Positions 6,372-13,704 of a stretch of 22,594 nt of DNA are shown here, in pieces; position 1 is the first letter of the stretch; every line of letters begins with the position of its first letter. The notes under the pieces are model-generated. The model saw nothing but the letters and a program-made list of their open reading frames with translations, ran no database searches and was not told the origin of the DNA. This DNA is from a virus. The translations under genes and the position numbers were made by a program. Where the stretch lies: positions 1 through 22,594 of IMG/VR virus record IMGVR_UViG_3300046817_000643; one strand, written 5' to 3'.

Positions 6372-7673
6372 CTATTCGTCTCGTTTCAGATTGTCGGCAC
6401 GGCTCATTTGTTTCCAGGCGATGTCGTTGGCGTAGATAGAGCCCAGGTATCCGAGAGTCTTTGGAAGCTCTGGATATCTCGAATGATGCCAGAGCATTGT
6501 GTCGTGAGCAGCGTTTCGAGGATGGATGCCCATTCGGATGAAATGACTCATGTCATAAACGCCATTTTGGAAAATTTTTTCACAGTCCGACTCTTCGATT
6601 TCCTGAACCAGTTTCCAGGCTTGGAACTCTAGGTTCTCGTTCTGCCAGAAGTTGATCCCGTTTTCTGGAAAGCCTATCGAGGCAGCTATCCGTCCGATGT
6701 CGATGATTTTTCCGTCTTTGGTATGAGCATCACGGAAAGGAATGACCAAGGCGTTGGAAGGACTTGAGGCAAAGCCAACGATGGAAATTTGACCTCTAAG
6801 GGTTTCAATATCGTTTGCAAGTTTCCGATGACGATTAGAGTCGATCCAGGCTCGTATTTTATGGAGACCGTCCTGAGTTGGAGCGGGAATGGTTATGAAA
6901 CGAAAGGGGCGTCGGATCTCCGGAAAGTTCCGCTCCCGAGAAGCCTTTTGGAAGTCGGCAATGGAAGTAACGCGGAGCTTGTTGTTTCTGAGAACTGCGG
7001 CGGGATGAAAACTGGGGAGAACTTTAAAGTCCAATCCAGTTAATTCTGTGTTGGTCCTGGAAACTGTGCCTCGAAGAGTGGTGATCTTTGTCTGACCTAA
7101 AAGCGCCCAACAGGCAGCATTTCCCAAGGCTACGATCAACGTTGGGTTTAAGTCCCCAAGTCTCGCCCAGAGGGGTTTGACGTGTTTCTGGTAAAATTCA
7201 TCCTTCACGTGAGTTCCGCGGGAATGTTGACTCGCTTTCCACGGCGGCATTGGAGTCTCTTTTTCGGTTGAAAAGAACCAGCCGAGATCGTTGGATCGAA
7301 TACTTTTTGATTTACAGTCCTTGCAGCTTGGCTTTCCGAAGAGGTTGATATTGTGACTTCCGCAGTTGTTACAAACTTCCGGTGGATGTTCGTTGAAGAC
7401 GTTGGTAACGAACAAATCCTGCGTCTGTTGCATCACTTTCCAATGATGAACCAGGTTGAGTTCATTTGGCCAAGTGTATTCGTGGCAGAAGGTACACCTT
7501 CCGTCGAGGAACTCTGTCTCTCTCTTACATTCCCGACAAAGAAGTTTCATGTACGGGGCGAAGTTGGCCGCACCGAGTTGGAGAGTGAGTTCCCTTCCTG
7601 TTGGACCGACAAGGGCGTGTTGAAGCTGGGCTTCTCTTCTTCCCCACGCCTCACCGACGAATACAGTCCTCAC
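6372..7673 (-). CDS. uracil-DNA glycosylase-like domain fused to a family A-type 3'-5' exonuclease domain
   Basis: This 433-residue protein has two parts. Residues 1-250 look like a family 4/5 uracil-DNA glycosylase: VGEAWGRREAQ (6-16), LVGPTG (21-26), ALGNAACWALLG (182-193) and PSFHPAAVLRN (220-230). Two zinc-knuckle-like pairs are inserted: C46/C49-C60/C63 and C101/C104-C117/C120. Residues 265-433 are a DnaQ-fold proofreading domain: Exo I D288/E290 (NDIET), Exo II N370/D374 (QNGVYD), then HDTM and a PELPKTLGYL block as in family A polymerases. Exo III is missing and appears at the N-terminus of the polymerase chain at 3790..5301. SPO1-type phage polymerases are known to carry an N-terminal UDG-like domain, so this looks like the front part of such a polymerase. 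The GTG start overlaps the previous stop (GTGA) with AAGGAT upstream. Confidence 0.87.
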   Translation of the reverse strand: MRTVFVGEAWGRREAQLQHALVGPTGRELTLQLGAANFAPYMKLLCRECKRETEFLDGRCTFCHEYTWPNELNLVHHWKVMQQTQDLFVTNVFNEHPPEVCNNCGSHNINLFGKPSCKDCKSKSIRSNDLGWFFSTEKETPMPPWKASQHSRGTHVKDEFYQKHVKPLWARLGDLNPTLIVALGNAACWALLGQTKITTLRGTVSRTNTELTGLDFKVLPSFHPAAVLRNNKLRVTSIADFQKASRERNFPEIRRPFRFITIPAPTQDGLHKIRAWIDSNRHRKLANDIETLRGQISIVGFASSPSNALVIPFRDAHTKDGKIIDIGRIAASIGFPENGINFWQNENLEFQAWKLVQEIEESDCEKIFQNGVYDMSHFIRMGIHPRNAAHDTMLWHHSRYPELPKTLGYLGSIYANDIAWKQMSRADNLKRDE

Positions 7674-9115
7674 AACTTGATCCTTCGAAGAATCCGGGCT
7701 TGATTTATCGAGGAGTTGGCCCGTTCAACGTAGTCTTTGTTGGTGTCGAGGCCGAGGATCTTTCTACAGCCGAGTTCTTCTGCTGCTCTCAAGGCAGCGC
7801 CAGAGCCACAGGTCGGATCGAAGACGTCCGTTGTTTCGTCGATGAGCATTCCGAAAAAGTGCTTCAGCATGGGCTCTGATTTCTGACTTGGGTGGATGGC
7901 ATTATTCGGCAAAGGCGATGGATAACAATTCGCCAGGCTTCTGACTAAAGGCCGCCTCCCTCTGGAACACAAAAGGGCAGTTTCATAAACTCGCCGAGGA
8001 TACTGGTTGTCCCGACCGGGAATGATACCAGCGTTGTCGGACTTGAACCAGATGAGAGGATGCCGATGGACAAATAAGCCCACCGAATCAAGTTTGGTTC
8101 GGGTAGCCTCATAAAATTCCATCGAAAACCAAAACATGATGTGAGCTGAATAGGAAGCAAAGCGGTCGAGATTATGAATGAATCCATCGAGGAGTTCCCA
8201 GTAGTTTTTGGATTCGTAGTCTTCTTCGGTGCTAGAAATACTTTCCGCATAGGCTTTGTATTCAACGTTGTAGGGAAAATCGACATGGATTAGGTTGAAC
8301 TTCGGGCCGGAATAGGAAGAAATCCAGTCGAGAAAATCGGCTTGGATCACGGGGTTCTGAGGCTCTTTTGGAGCTTCAGGAGCCGGCTGGATAGGCGAAA
8401 CAGGAACATGCTCATGATTTTTCGGGCTAGGAATAGGGTTAGTTTCTGAGTCAGGAACAAGGCCGGGAGTAAGAAGAATTTCCCCAATTTGTTCAGCTTC
8501 TGGACTCGATGCAGGTATAGGCGTTGGTTCTGGAACTGGTTCTGTTCCGGTTTCGCTAAAAATCTGCTTCCCAGCATTGATGATGTCTCCGAGAATTTGT
8601 CCGGTTTTGCGTTCAGCAGCGAGTTGGAGAAGGTTGTACGCTTGGGAAATGCTTCCGGCATCTTTTAAAATGGGGGAGTCGAGATTCTTTCGGACCATCA
8701 GGCAAATTCGAATCCAACGTTCGGAAGTTGAGATTGCTTCGGCGGTTTTGCTCAAGTCCCAAGTTGGTTCTTCGGCCCGCTTGGTTTCGTGGATTTCGGC
8801 AATGCCGAGAATATGGTCCCGCCACGGGAGTTCGGATCTTTTGATGTTCTCTTCGAGTTCGGCGACTCGGGCTTCGGTTGGGGATAGGTTTTCGATGAAG
8901 CGGAAGTGGACATTTTCAATCAACGGGTTTGTTTCTAGGGCTGTGAGGGCGGCCAGTCGCCGCCCTCCAACGACAAGATGGATTTCGTCGTTTTCTTTTC
9001 TCACCACGATCGGTTGAATCAGTCGGCGCTTTACCGAACTGATGAAATGTTCGTCGATGTCGACAGATTTTCTCTGTCGATTTTTGACGATGATGGAGGA
9101 GGGATCGAGGTTCAT
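7670..9115 (-). CDS. ParB/Srx-like domain fused to a DNA methyltransferase
   Basis: This 481-residue protein has an N-terminal ParB-type nuclease/CTP-binding-like domain with GGRRLAAL (50-57) and ELEENIKRSELPW (87-98). A flexible Pro/Glu-rich linker covers about 185-258. The C-terminal methyltransferase has DFPY (279-282) in the motif IV position, HPSQKSEPM (408-416) as motif X, and FDPTCGSGAAL (432-442) as motif I, so the order IV-X-I fits the beta class of amino-methyltransferases. DFPY in place of DPPY is less common. It probably methylates adenine N6 or cytosine N4 in a sequence-specific way, protecting phage DNA or marking it for replication. No cognate restriction enzyme is present. The next gene overlaps it by 4 nt. 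Confidence 0.88.
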   Translation of the reverse strand: MNLDPSSIIVKNRQRKSVDIDEHFISSVKRRLIQPIVVRKENDEIHLVVGGRRLAALTALETNPLIENVHFRFIENLSPTEARVAELEENIKRSELPWRDHILGIAEIHETKRAEEPTWDLSKTAEAISTSERWIRICLMVRKNLDSPILKDAGSISQAYNLLQLAAERKTGQILGDIINAGKQIFSETGTEPVPEPTPIPASSPEAEQIGEILLTPGLVPDSETNPIPSPKNHEHVPVSPIQPAPEAPKEPQNPVIQADFLDWISSYSGPKFNLIHVDFPYNVEYKAYAESISSTEEDYESKNYWELLDGFIHNLDRFASYSAHIMFWFSMEFYEATRTKLDSVGLFVHRHPLIWFKSDNAGIIPGRDNQYPRRVYETALLCSRGRRPLVRSLANCYPSPLPNNAIHPSQKSEPMLKHFFGMLIDETTDVFDPTCGSGAALRAAEELGCRKILGLDTNKDYVERANSSINQARILRRIKL

Positions 9116-9729
9116 GATTTTTTTCCAATTCCTTGAACAAAGAGTCCAGCGATTCGATAGGCAGTTGAGGTCGAGGTTCCAAATAATTCACAAGTTCCTA
9201 CTACCCATTCAGCAATTCGCTTATCGGAACTTAGTTCGTTGATTGGCTGAAAGTCAGCAATGTTGGCCGTTTCGCGAAGGACTTCGTTTTCTTCTAAAAG
9301 AAGCTCATAGTCTTCTCGAAGGTTTATATAAACTTGACAGTCCTGTTCGCAGATTCCGACCCTGCTCGCAGGTTGCTCGGGAAGGGCGACAGAACCGGGG
9401 CCTGATTTAGAGTCGGGAAGTATTTCCCGCTGTAGCATTTCGCCAAGTTTATTGATTGCTTCGTGATAGCCAAGTTTGTCGGAAGTTTTGAGATAGTTAA
9501 AAATGTCGCCGCTTGCGCCACAACCGAAACAGTGAAATCTTGCCCTACCTGACTTCGCCATGAATAGATGAAAACTTGGAGTCTTTTCTTCATGAAAAGG
9601 GCAAAGGCCGAAGTCGGAGTCGTTGAGAGATACTTTCTCTGCCACTACTATACGGAGAAGATCAAGACTCTTTGTCAACCTTTCTGTTCCAACTGCTTCG
9701 CGAAGTACCGGCGGAGATTTTCCAAACAC
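9112..9729 (-). CDS. CHC2 zinc-finger primase-like protein without TOPRIM domain
   Basis: The 205-residue protein has a CHC2 zinc finger with C43, H46, C67 and C70 (CPFHEEKTPSF...FHCFGCGASGDIF), the DNA-recognition domain of DnaG-type primases. The rest is a helical region with no TOPRIM catalytic motifs, so on its own it should not synthesise primers. It may recruit or regulate a primase encoded elsewhere, or work with the DUF3987-like ATPase. The start is taken as GTG at 9729, with CAGGAG 9 nt upstream; a longer frame to 9798 has no ribosome site and crosses a palindrome. Its stop overlaps the ParB-methyltransferase ATG. Confidence 0.85.
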   Translation of the reverse strand: MFGKSPPVLREAVGTERLTKSLDLLRIVVAEKVSLNDSDFGLCPFHEEKTPSFHLFMAKSGRARFHCFGCGASGDIFNYLKTSDKLGYHEAINKLGEMLQREILPDSKSGPGSVALPEQPASRVGICEQDCQVYINLREDYELLLEENEVLRETANIADFQPINELSSDKRIAEWVVGTCELFGTSTSTAYRIAGLFVQGIGKKS

Positions 9730-9775
9730 GTTACTTTCTCCTGAGCGACCTGCGAGAAGGTGTCTGAAACAGGAA

Positions 9776-9790
9776 GGGACCTCTGGTCCC
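9776..9790. promoter_or_regulatory. perfect GGGACC-TCT-GGTCCC palindrome in the 151-nt gap before the primase gene
   Basis: The gap 9730-9880 is one of the longest noncoding stretches in the window. It holds a perfect 6-bp inverted repeat with a 3-nt centre. On the coding (minus) strand it is preceded by TTGACG, a good -35-like hexamer, and followed by TTCCTGTTTC. It could be a weak terminator for the upstream recombination block, or an operator beside a promoter for the primase-polymerase block; no good -10 hexamer is visible at 17 nt. The rest of the gap shows nothing I can support. Confidence 0.35.
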
Positions 9791-9880
9791 CACGTCAAGC
9801 CTGGTTACGATCACGGGTCCGCGGCTTTCCGTTGCCGACTCAGGAACTGTCCCCCGGCAGCTCCGAGTAGGGTAGTGACT

Positions 9881-10408
9881 CTAGGACGGGGTTGGCGACC
9901 CCTCCGACTTCTTCACTACGCCTGCCATCGAGTCGACGTTCTGGAGGTAGACCTTCCCGTTGTCGGCCGCTTCCGGAGTCCGGATGATCACGTCCCGGTC
10001 ACGGAAGACTTCCTGGGTCTCGGCGGTTGGGTTACCGTCGGTGTCGATCTTCATGTTGGTTCGGACCGACACGGCGGGGGAAAAGCCCAGGGTTTCCAGA
10101 AACCGACGCAAAATCTTCATTGCGTTCGGAGTCAGGTAGAAGTTCGCCGATGCCTCGTAGTCGGAAAGAGCGAAGCCCTGCGATTTCAAGTCTTCGATGA
10201 CCTTCGCCGGCACGTCGGCGCCGGGGTCGGTCAACTTCGCCGTGAACCGATACAGTGGCGTTTCCTTTCGGGAACTCCGGTCGGCGTAGACCCCGGTGAT
10301 CTTGCCGTAGAAGGTCTTCTTTGGGGGCAGGTCTGGTAAGTCGAGGAACTCCCCCATCGGCTTGTCGAGAAGGCCAGCGAGATCGACGGGTTCGGTAGGA
10401 TCGGACAT
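9881..10408 (-). CDS. phage protein, possibly single-stranded-DNA-associated
   Basis: A 175-residue protein starting MSDPTEPVDLAGLLDKPMGEF, with a beta-rich core (KTFYGKITGVYADRSSRKETPLYRFTAKL) and a MKILRRFLETLGF helix. A short strand opening FYGKI and followed by a conserved YRF block is reminiscent of OB-fold-like phage proteins placed beside Erf recombinases and primases. I do not recognise a defined family, so ssDNA binding is an inference from position and strand pattern. AAGGAAAC lies 8 nt before the ATG. GC content is visibly higher here than in the flanking genes. Confidence 0.62.
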   Translation of the reverse strand: MSDPTEPVDLAGLLDKPMGEFLDLPDLPPKKTFYGKITGVYADRSSRKETPLYRFTAKLTDPGADVPAKVIEDLKSQGFALSDYEASANFYLTPNAMKILRRFLETLGFSPAVSVRTNMKIDTDGNPTAETQEVFRDRDVIIRTPEAADNGKVYLQNVDSMAGVVKKSEGSPTPS

Positions 10409-10452
10409 GAGATTGTTTCCTTGTTGAAGTTGAAAAAACGTCTGTGTCGGAA

Positions 10453-11034
10453 TTAGGAAGAGGGTTCAGATTTTGATTCTGGTCCTCCTTCCGTTTCCGT
10501 TTCGGGTTTTGGATTCAGCAACTCGTTGGCGAGCTGGGTTTTCGCTTCGATCTCGTCTCTGAGTTGGAGAATGGCGCGGGGGTAGTTTTCGACTTCGAGG
10601 GTTCCGTAGCCCCGAGTGGTTTTGATTTGGAGTCGTTTGAGCAAGTCTTCAGCTTCGAGCCACGCCTTGCGGAGTTCAGCGGTTCGGGCGATCAAGGCTC
10701 GGGTCTGAATGGTATTGGGATAGATATGGTCGCCTACTTCGGCGCCGGTGATGGAATTGGAGCGGCGGTTGATGCGGTCGATTTCGATGATGTGGCCATT
10801 GGAGTTCACAACCCGTGCTGAGAATTTAAGATTCTTCATTTCGAGTTGGCGGGTCTCGTTGGCTCGCTTCTCGACTTCTTGGCAGGCGGCCCTGAAGGAA
10901 TCGCAAACCAGATACTTCCCGTCGAACTCAGGGCCGTCGACGTTCCAGGCCAGATCGTCTCGAAGGGTTATGGTATGTCCCATAAACCTGCGGACATAAA
11001 ACGGCATCTTTTCGATTTGTTCGGAATCAGGCAT
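10453..11034 (-). CDS. hypothetical protein with Glu/Ser-rich tail, recombination block
   Basis: A 193-residue, mostly helical protein (begins MPDSEQIEKMPFYVRRF) with a central KFSARVVNSNGHIIEIDRINRR stretch and a C-terminus of about 20 residues rich in Glu, Ser and Pro. No known motif is seen. It lies directly downstream of the Erf gene and upstream of the putative ssDNA-associated gene, so a role in recombination or replication is plausible but unproven. AAAGGGACTC precedes the ATG. Confidence 0.65.
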   Translation of the reverse strand: MPDSEQIEKMPFYVRRFMGHTITLRDDLAWNVDGPEFDGKYLVCDSFRAACQEVEKRANETRQLEMKNLKFSARVVNSNGHIIEIDRINRRSNSITGAEVGDHIYPNTIQTRALIARTAELRKAWLEAEDLLKRLQIKTTRGYGTLEVENYPRAILQLRDEIEAKTQLANELLNPKPETETEGGPESKSEPSS

Positions 11035-11073
11035 GGAAAGAGTCCCTTTCTGGAGTCGGAGGATACAAAAGCC

Positions 11074-11715
11074 CTATCTTTTTCCGAAACCCTGCGGGGC
11101 TTTGACGCCGGATTTCTTGCCGTCGGTATCTTCGCCCTCGCGGACGATGTTCAACAGCATTTCGGCGGTATATCTCTTCCCGTAGGAAAGCGTTGATCCC
11201 ATTGCCTGGTTTGTGTTTCTGCCCGGGCCGGAATCGAGCTGAAGGGTCATTGACGCTGAACGAGAATGCCCGTCTTTGTGGGACAGGATTCCGGTGACTC
11301 GAATTCCGGTATTGGTGTCCATGCTGTCGAAGCCCAAGACAAAGCCGAACTCGGCCATGAGTGGTCGGATGATCTTGTCCATGTCTTCCCATTTGGCAAA
11401 AGGATAACTTCCCTTTCCTTCCCCCAGGGAAACTCGCCCGTTCTTTGGAATCTGGGGCATCTTGGCGGCCAACTGGGCTAGATCCCGACTGAATGAAATC
11501 TCTCCCTGTCGAACCTCCATTTTGTGTTGCATGTCCAAGAGAACTTGAAGTTTCTGGATGTCTAGGGAATCGTCCCGGGCCATCGACAGAATTACTGCCA
11601 GAACTTTCTCTGGGTTAGATTCAGATACAGCTCCTGATTCAGATACTGTTGGTAGGCTCTGGGGCGAGGATTCTGAGTCGGTAATCTTCGCTGGGAGGTT
11701 CTCGGTTTCAGGCAT
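11074..11715 (-). CDS. Erf-family single-strand annealing recombinase
   Basis: This 213-residue protein has the Erf core: a helical SFSRDLAQLAAKMPQIPKNGRV segment (in part 75-94), KWEDMDKIIRPLMAEFGF (108-125), SHKDGHS, and the signature GSTLSYGKRYTAEMLLNI (173-190). Erf proteins form rings that anneal complementary single strands during phage recombination and circularisation. The N-terminal 40 residues are a Ser/Glu linker (TVSESGAVSESN) encoded by a copy of the dispersed repeat. The ATG at 11715 has AAGGACG upstream and overlaps the previous stop by 8 nt (ATGCCTGA). It likely works with the Cas4-like nuclease at 12607..13704. Confidence 0.87.
   Translation of the reverse strand: MPETENLPAKITDSESSPQSLPTVSESGAVSESNPEKVLAVILSMARDDSLDIQKLQVLLDMQHKMEVRQGEISFSRDLAQLAAKMPQIPKNGRVSLGEGKGSYPFAKWEDMDKIIRPLMAEFGFVLGFDSMDTNTGIRVTGILSHKDGHSRSASMTLQLDSGPGRNTNQAMGSTLSYGKRYTAEMLLNIVREGEDTDGKKSGVKAPQGFGKR
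11616..11663. repeat. dispersed Ser-Glu-coding repeat, copy in the Erf gene
   Basis: Plus-strand CAGATACAG and CAGATACTG units are followed by ctgttggtaggctctggg (11646-11663). The latter matches 19464-19481 in the acidic AAA+ partner gene at 16 of 18 positions by eye. It encodes the N-terminal linker of Erf. Confidence 0.6.
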
Positions 11716-11893
11716 TGGGGTCGTCCTTGGGAATCTCACCAGCGAGATTTTTTATGTGCTCTCCGTAGCCTCGCAGACAGCTCGCAACGGCTCGCGGCAA
11801 GGCGGCCAAGTCCTTTGCGTGCCAATAATGTCCGCGGGGGTCGTGGACCTGGATTTTGTTTTCTTTGTCGATGATGATTTCAAGACGTATCAT
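11708..11893 (-). CDS. hypothetical small protein
   Basis: A 61-residue protein (begins MIRLEIIIDKENKIQVHD) with a short beta hairpin, a helix with ALPRAVASCLRGYG, and an acidic end. No family recognised. AAGGACTCC precedes the ATG, which overlaps the previous stop by 4 nt. It overlaps the Erf start by 8 nt, so the two are probably co-translated. Confidence 0.65.
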   Translation of the reverse strand: MIRLEIIIDKENKIQVHDPRGHYWHAKDLAALPRAVASCLRGYGEHIKNLAGEIPKDDPNA

Positions 11894-12078
11894 GGGGAGG
11901 AGTCCTTCTCCGTTTCTAACTCAAATTCCATAAACTCCCAGACTTCTTGGAGTGCTCTTAACTCTCCGCAAGCATATCCGTTGCCGTAGGAGCCTTGAGC
12001 GACTCGTTGGGAAGTCTGTTGGTCGTCGCGGGCTTGGACGATCTTGTCCTCTAGCCAGGATTGGAGGTCTTTAGACAT
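11890..12078 (-). CDS. hypothetical small helical protein
   Basis: A 62-residue acidic, helical protein (begins MSKDLQSWLEDKIVQARD). The chosen ATG at 12078 overlaps the previous stop by 8 nt (ATGTCTAA), the same junction geometry as several neighbours. An upstream in-frame ATG at 12135 has no ribosome site and would add an unlikely Pro/Gly-rich segment. No family recognised. Confidence 0.6.
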   Translation of the reverse strand: MSKDLQSWLEDKIVQARDDQQTSQRVAQGSYGNGYACGELRALQEVWEFMEFELETEKDSSP

Positions 12079-12382
12079 TTTCACTACCCCACCAGGCGTC
12101 GGATCGGGCTTCTGTCCAACCCAGGTTGTGGACATGGTGCCATTTCAGTAAAGTTTTAATCGGAACTTTGTCGTAGATGGCGCGCATGATTGGGTGGATA
12201 TAGGTATGTTTCCTGTTGGGAGCCCAATCGTCGTAGTTGGATGGTTTTAAGTCGGATAAGTCTTCGGGCCAATTCCAGAAATTAAATGTGTTCCACCAAC
12301 GACAGAGGGTTTCTTCCGACTGGTCGAGGTCGATTGCCCAGAGGTCGAGGATTTTCATGTCGAGGACTTTCGTTTCAGCCAT
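12071..12382 (-). CDS. tryptophan-rich hypothetical protein
   Basis: A 103-residue protein unusually rich in aromatic residues: nine Trp, including RWWNTFNFWNW and DAWWGSE. No motif I can name. The ATG at 12382 overlaps the preceding stop by 8 nt (ATGGCTGA); an ATG 12 nt further upstream is possible. The Trp clusters suggest a protein-interaction or nucleic-acid stacking surface, which is inference. Confidence 0.6.
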   Translation of the reverse strand: MAETKVLDMKILDLWAIDLDQSEETLCRWWNTFNFWNWPEDLSDLKPSNYDDWAPNRKHTYIHPIMRAIYDKVPIKTLLKWHHVHNLGWTEARSDAWWGSENV

Positions 12383-12593
12383 CGTATTTCTCATAGGTTT
12401 GAGACCTGGCTGCTAGATTGAGTCGGTTAAGCCAACTCATTAGCTCGTTTTGGTCGAGAAAATGAATGGTCAGTTGGTCGTTGTCTTGGATGTCGATTTC
12501 GATTCGAACCGCATTGGTTGTGTCACGACGAACTACCCGAACCGCTCCGGATACTCCAGGATGGATGTCGCCAATTTCAATTTCGATCTTCAT
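12375..12593 (-). CDS. hypothetical small beta-rich protein
   Basis: A 72-residue protein (begins MKIEIEIGD) with alternating strands, AVRIEIDI and QLTIHFL, then a helix (NELMSWLNRLNLAAR). Its layout is like other small phage proteins that bind nucleic acid or protein, but no family is recognised. AAGGAT lies about 10 nt before the ATG. Confidence 0.63.
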   Translation of the reverse strand: MKIEIEIGDIHPGVSGAVRVVRRDTTNAVRIEIDIQDNDQLTIHFLDQNELMSWLNRLNLAARSQTYEKYDG

Positions 12594-12606
12594 TGGAGTT
12601 GGATCC

Positions 12607-13704
12607 TTATCGAGGGATTAAGGGGTCCCAGATTCTCTTTGGATAGAAGTTTTCTAGGATTTCGGGCCGAGAAGCTGGGTCAGCAGAGCACACGGGGCGA
12701 AATTGGCATTGCATGTAGCCGAAGCCGCAGCTGGTTTCTCGCATGGGCCAGTCATTTAATCTGACATTCTCTTCCAGTTCGGAGATGTATCGTTTGAAGC
12801 CCTTGAGAAATTCTTCGAAGTGTTCAGGAACACGTAATGCCTCGCGTCTTCGAAATCTGGTTCCGTTTACAAGAACCTGACATCCGTCGACAATTATGCC
12901 TCCGACTTCGTCCGGGAAAATTACTTGGGCCGCGAGAGAATAGAGCGTCATTTGAATGTCGGGGGAGTATTGATCGAAATAATTGTCATCGAGGGCGTAT
13001 TTGGTTGTCTTTTTGTCGAGGACGTAGATTAAACTCCCGATCCTGACGACTCGGTCCATATGACCGCAAAGAAGATACTCTTCCCCGCTGGGGGCAAGGA
13101 AGTCTTCGTCTTCGAGAAGGTCGTTGAGTGGGAAGCGGAAAGATAATTCAACTGCTGGCTTGCCGTTTTCGAGAGTTAGGGTTTCTAGCTTTTCGTCCTT
13201 GAAATAGTCGAGATACCAGATGGTTGTTCGGAGAAGGGTTTTCAGAGACTTTGTTGGTTCGGTACTGATCCAGGGGGACTTGTTCTTATGGTCGAAGGAA
13301 TAGTAGAGTAGCCACCTGACAACTACTAAGATCGCATCGTCGTGGCCGATGCCGGACCTGATGCTTCGGAGGAATTTTTCTTCGAGACCAGTCTTTCGAA
13401 GTTGACGATACAGCTTCCAGTCCCAATTTCCAATTACCAACTTTGTGTAAAGTTCTGTTCCAGCGTGGAATAAGGTTCCGAAAAATAAATGCGGATTTAG
13501 TCCTGTTCCGGAAAGGCTATGACCCAAGACGATGGAGTAGTAGTAGTTCCGCCAGCACTTTTTTCCGGCTTTGATGGAAGTGGAGTCATGGGCGATCTGG
13601 AGATGGGGAATGGTTGCTGAGAAGCTGGAATTGAGACTGACACCGAGGAGTATTTCGGTTTCATGTTCAACCGCTTCTACTGTGTCGAGGAGGTTTACGA
13701 GCAT
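12607..13704 (-). CDS. Cas4/RecB-like PD-(D/E)XK nuclease with probable Fe-S cluster
   Basis: This 365-residue protein has the layout of Cas4/AddB-type nucleases. GTLFHAG (76-82) gives the motif I His, VELSF (E186) and GHMDR (D217) the acidic residues, DKKTTK (230-235) the catalytic D-x-K, and QMTLYSLAA (251-259) the QxxxY motif. Four Cys (C50, C326, C333, C339 in CGFGYMQCQFRPVC) are placed as in Fe-S-containing family members, with one N-terminal and three C-terminal. It is probably a DNA end-processing exonuclease that makes single-stranded tails for the Erf annealing protein. The ATG overlaps the preceding gene by 10 nt. Confidence 0.85.
   Translation of the reverse strand: MLVNLLDTVEAVEHETEILLGVSLNSSFSATIPHLQIAHDSTSIKAGKKCWRNYYYSIVLGHSLSGTGLNPHLFFGTLFHAGTELYTKLVIGNWDWKLYRQLRKTGLEEKFLRSIRSGIGHDDAILVVVRWLLYYSFDHKNKSPWISTEPTKSLKTLLRTTIWYLDYFKDEKLETLTLENGKPAVELSFRFPLNDLLEDEDFLAPSGEEYLLCGHMDRVVRIGSLIYVLDKKTTKYALDDNYFDQYSPDIQMTLYSLAAQVIFPDEVGGIIVDGCQVLVNGTRFRRREALRVPEHFEEFLKGFKRYISELEENVRLNDWPMRETSCGFGYMQCQFRPVCSADPASRPEILENFYPKRIWDPLIPR

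Noticed and set aside
9730-9798. A longer N-terminus for the primase zinc-finger protein starting at 9798
   Set aside because: It would need a TTG without a ribosome site and runs through the palindrome; GTG at 9729 has CAGGAG at the right spacing.
9730-9883. In-frame continuation of about 48 codons after the TAG of the gene at 9881..10408
   Set aside because: The Arg/Ser/Thr-rich translation looks like noncoding sequence in a GC-rich stretch, and no readthrough signal is evident.
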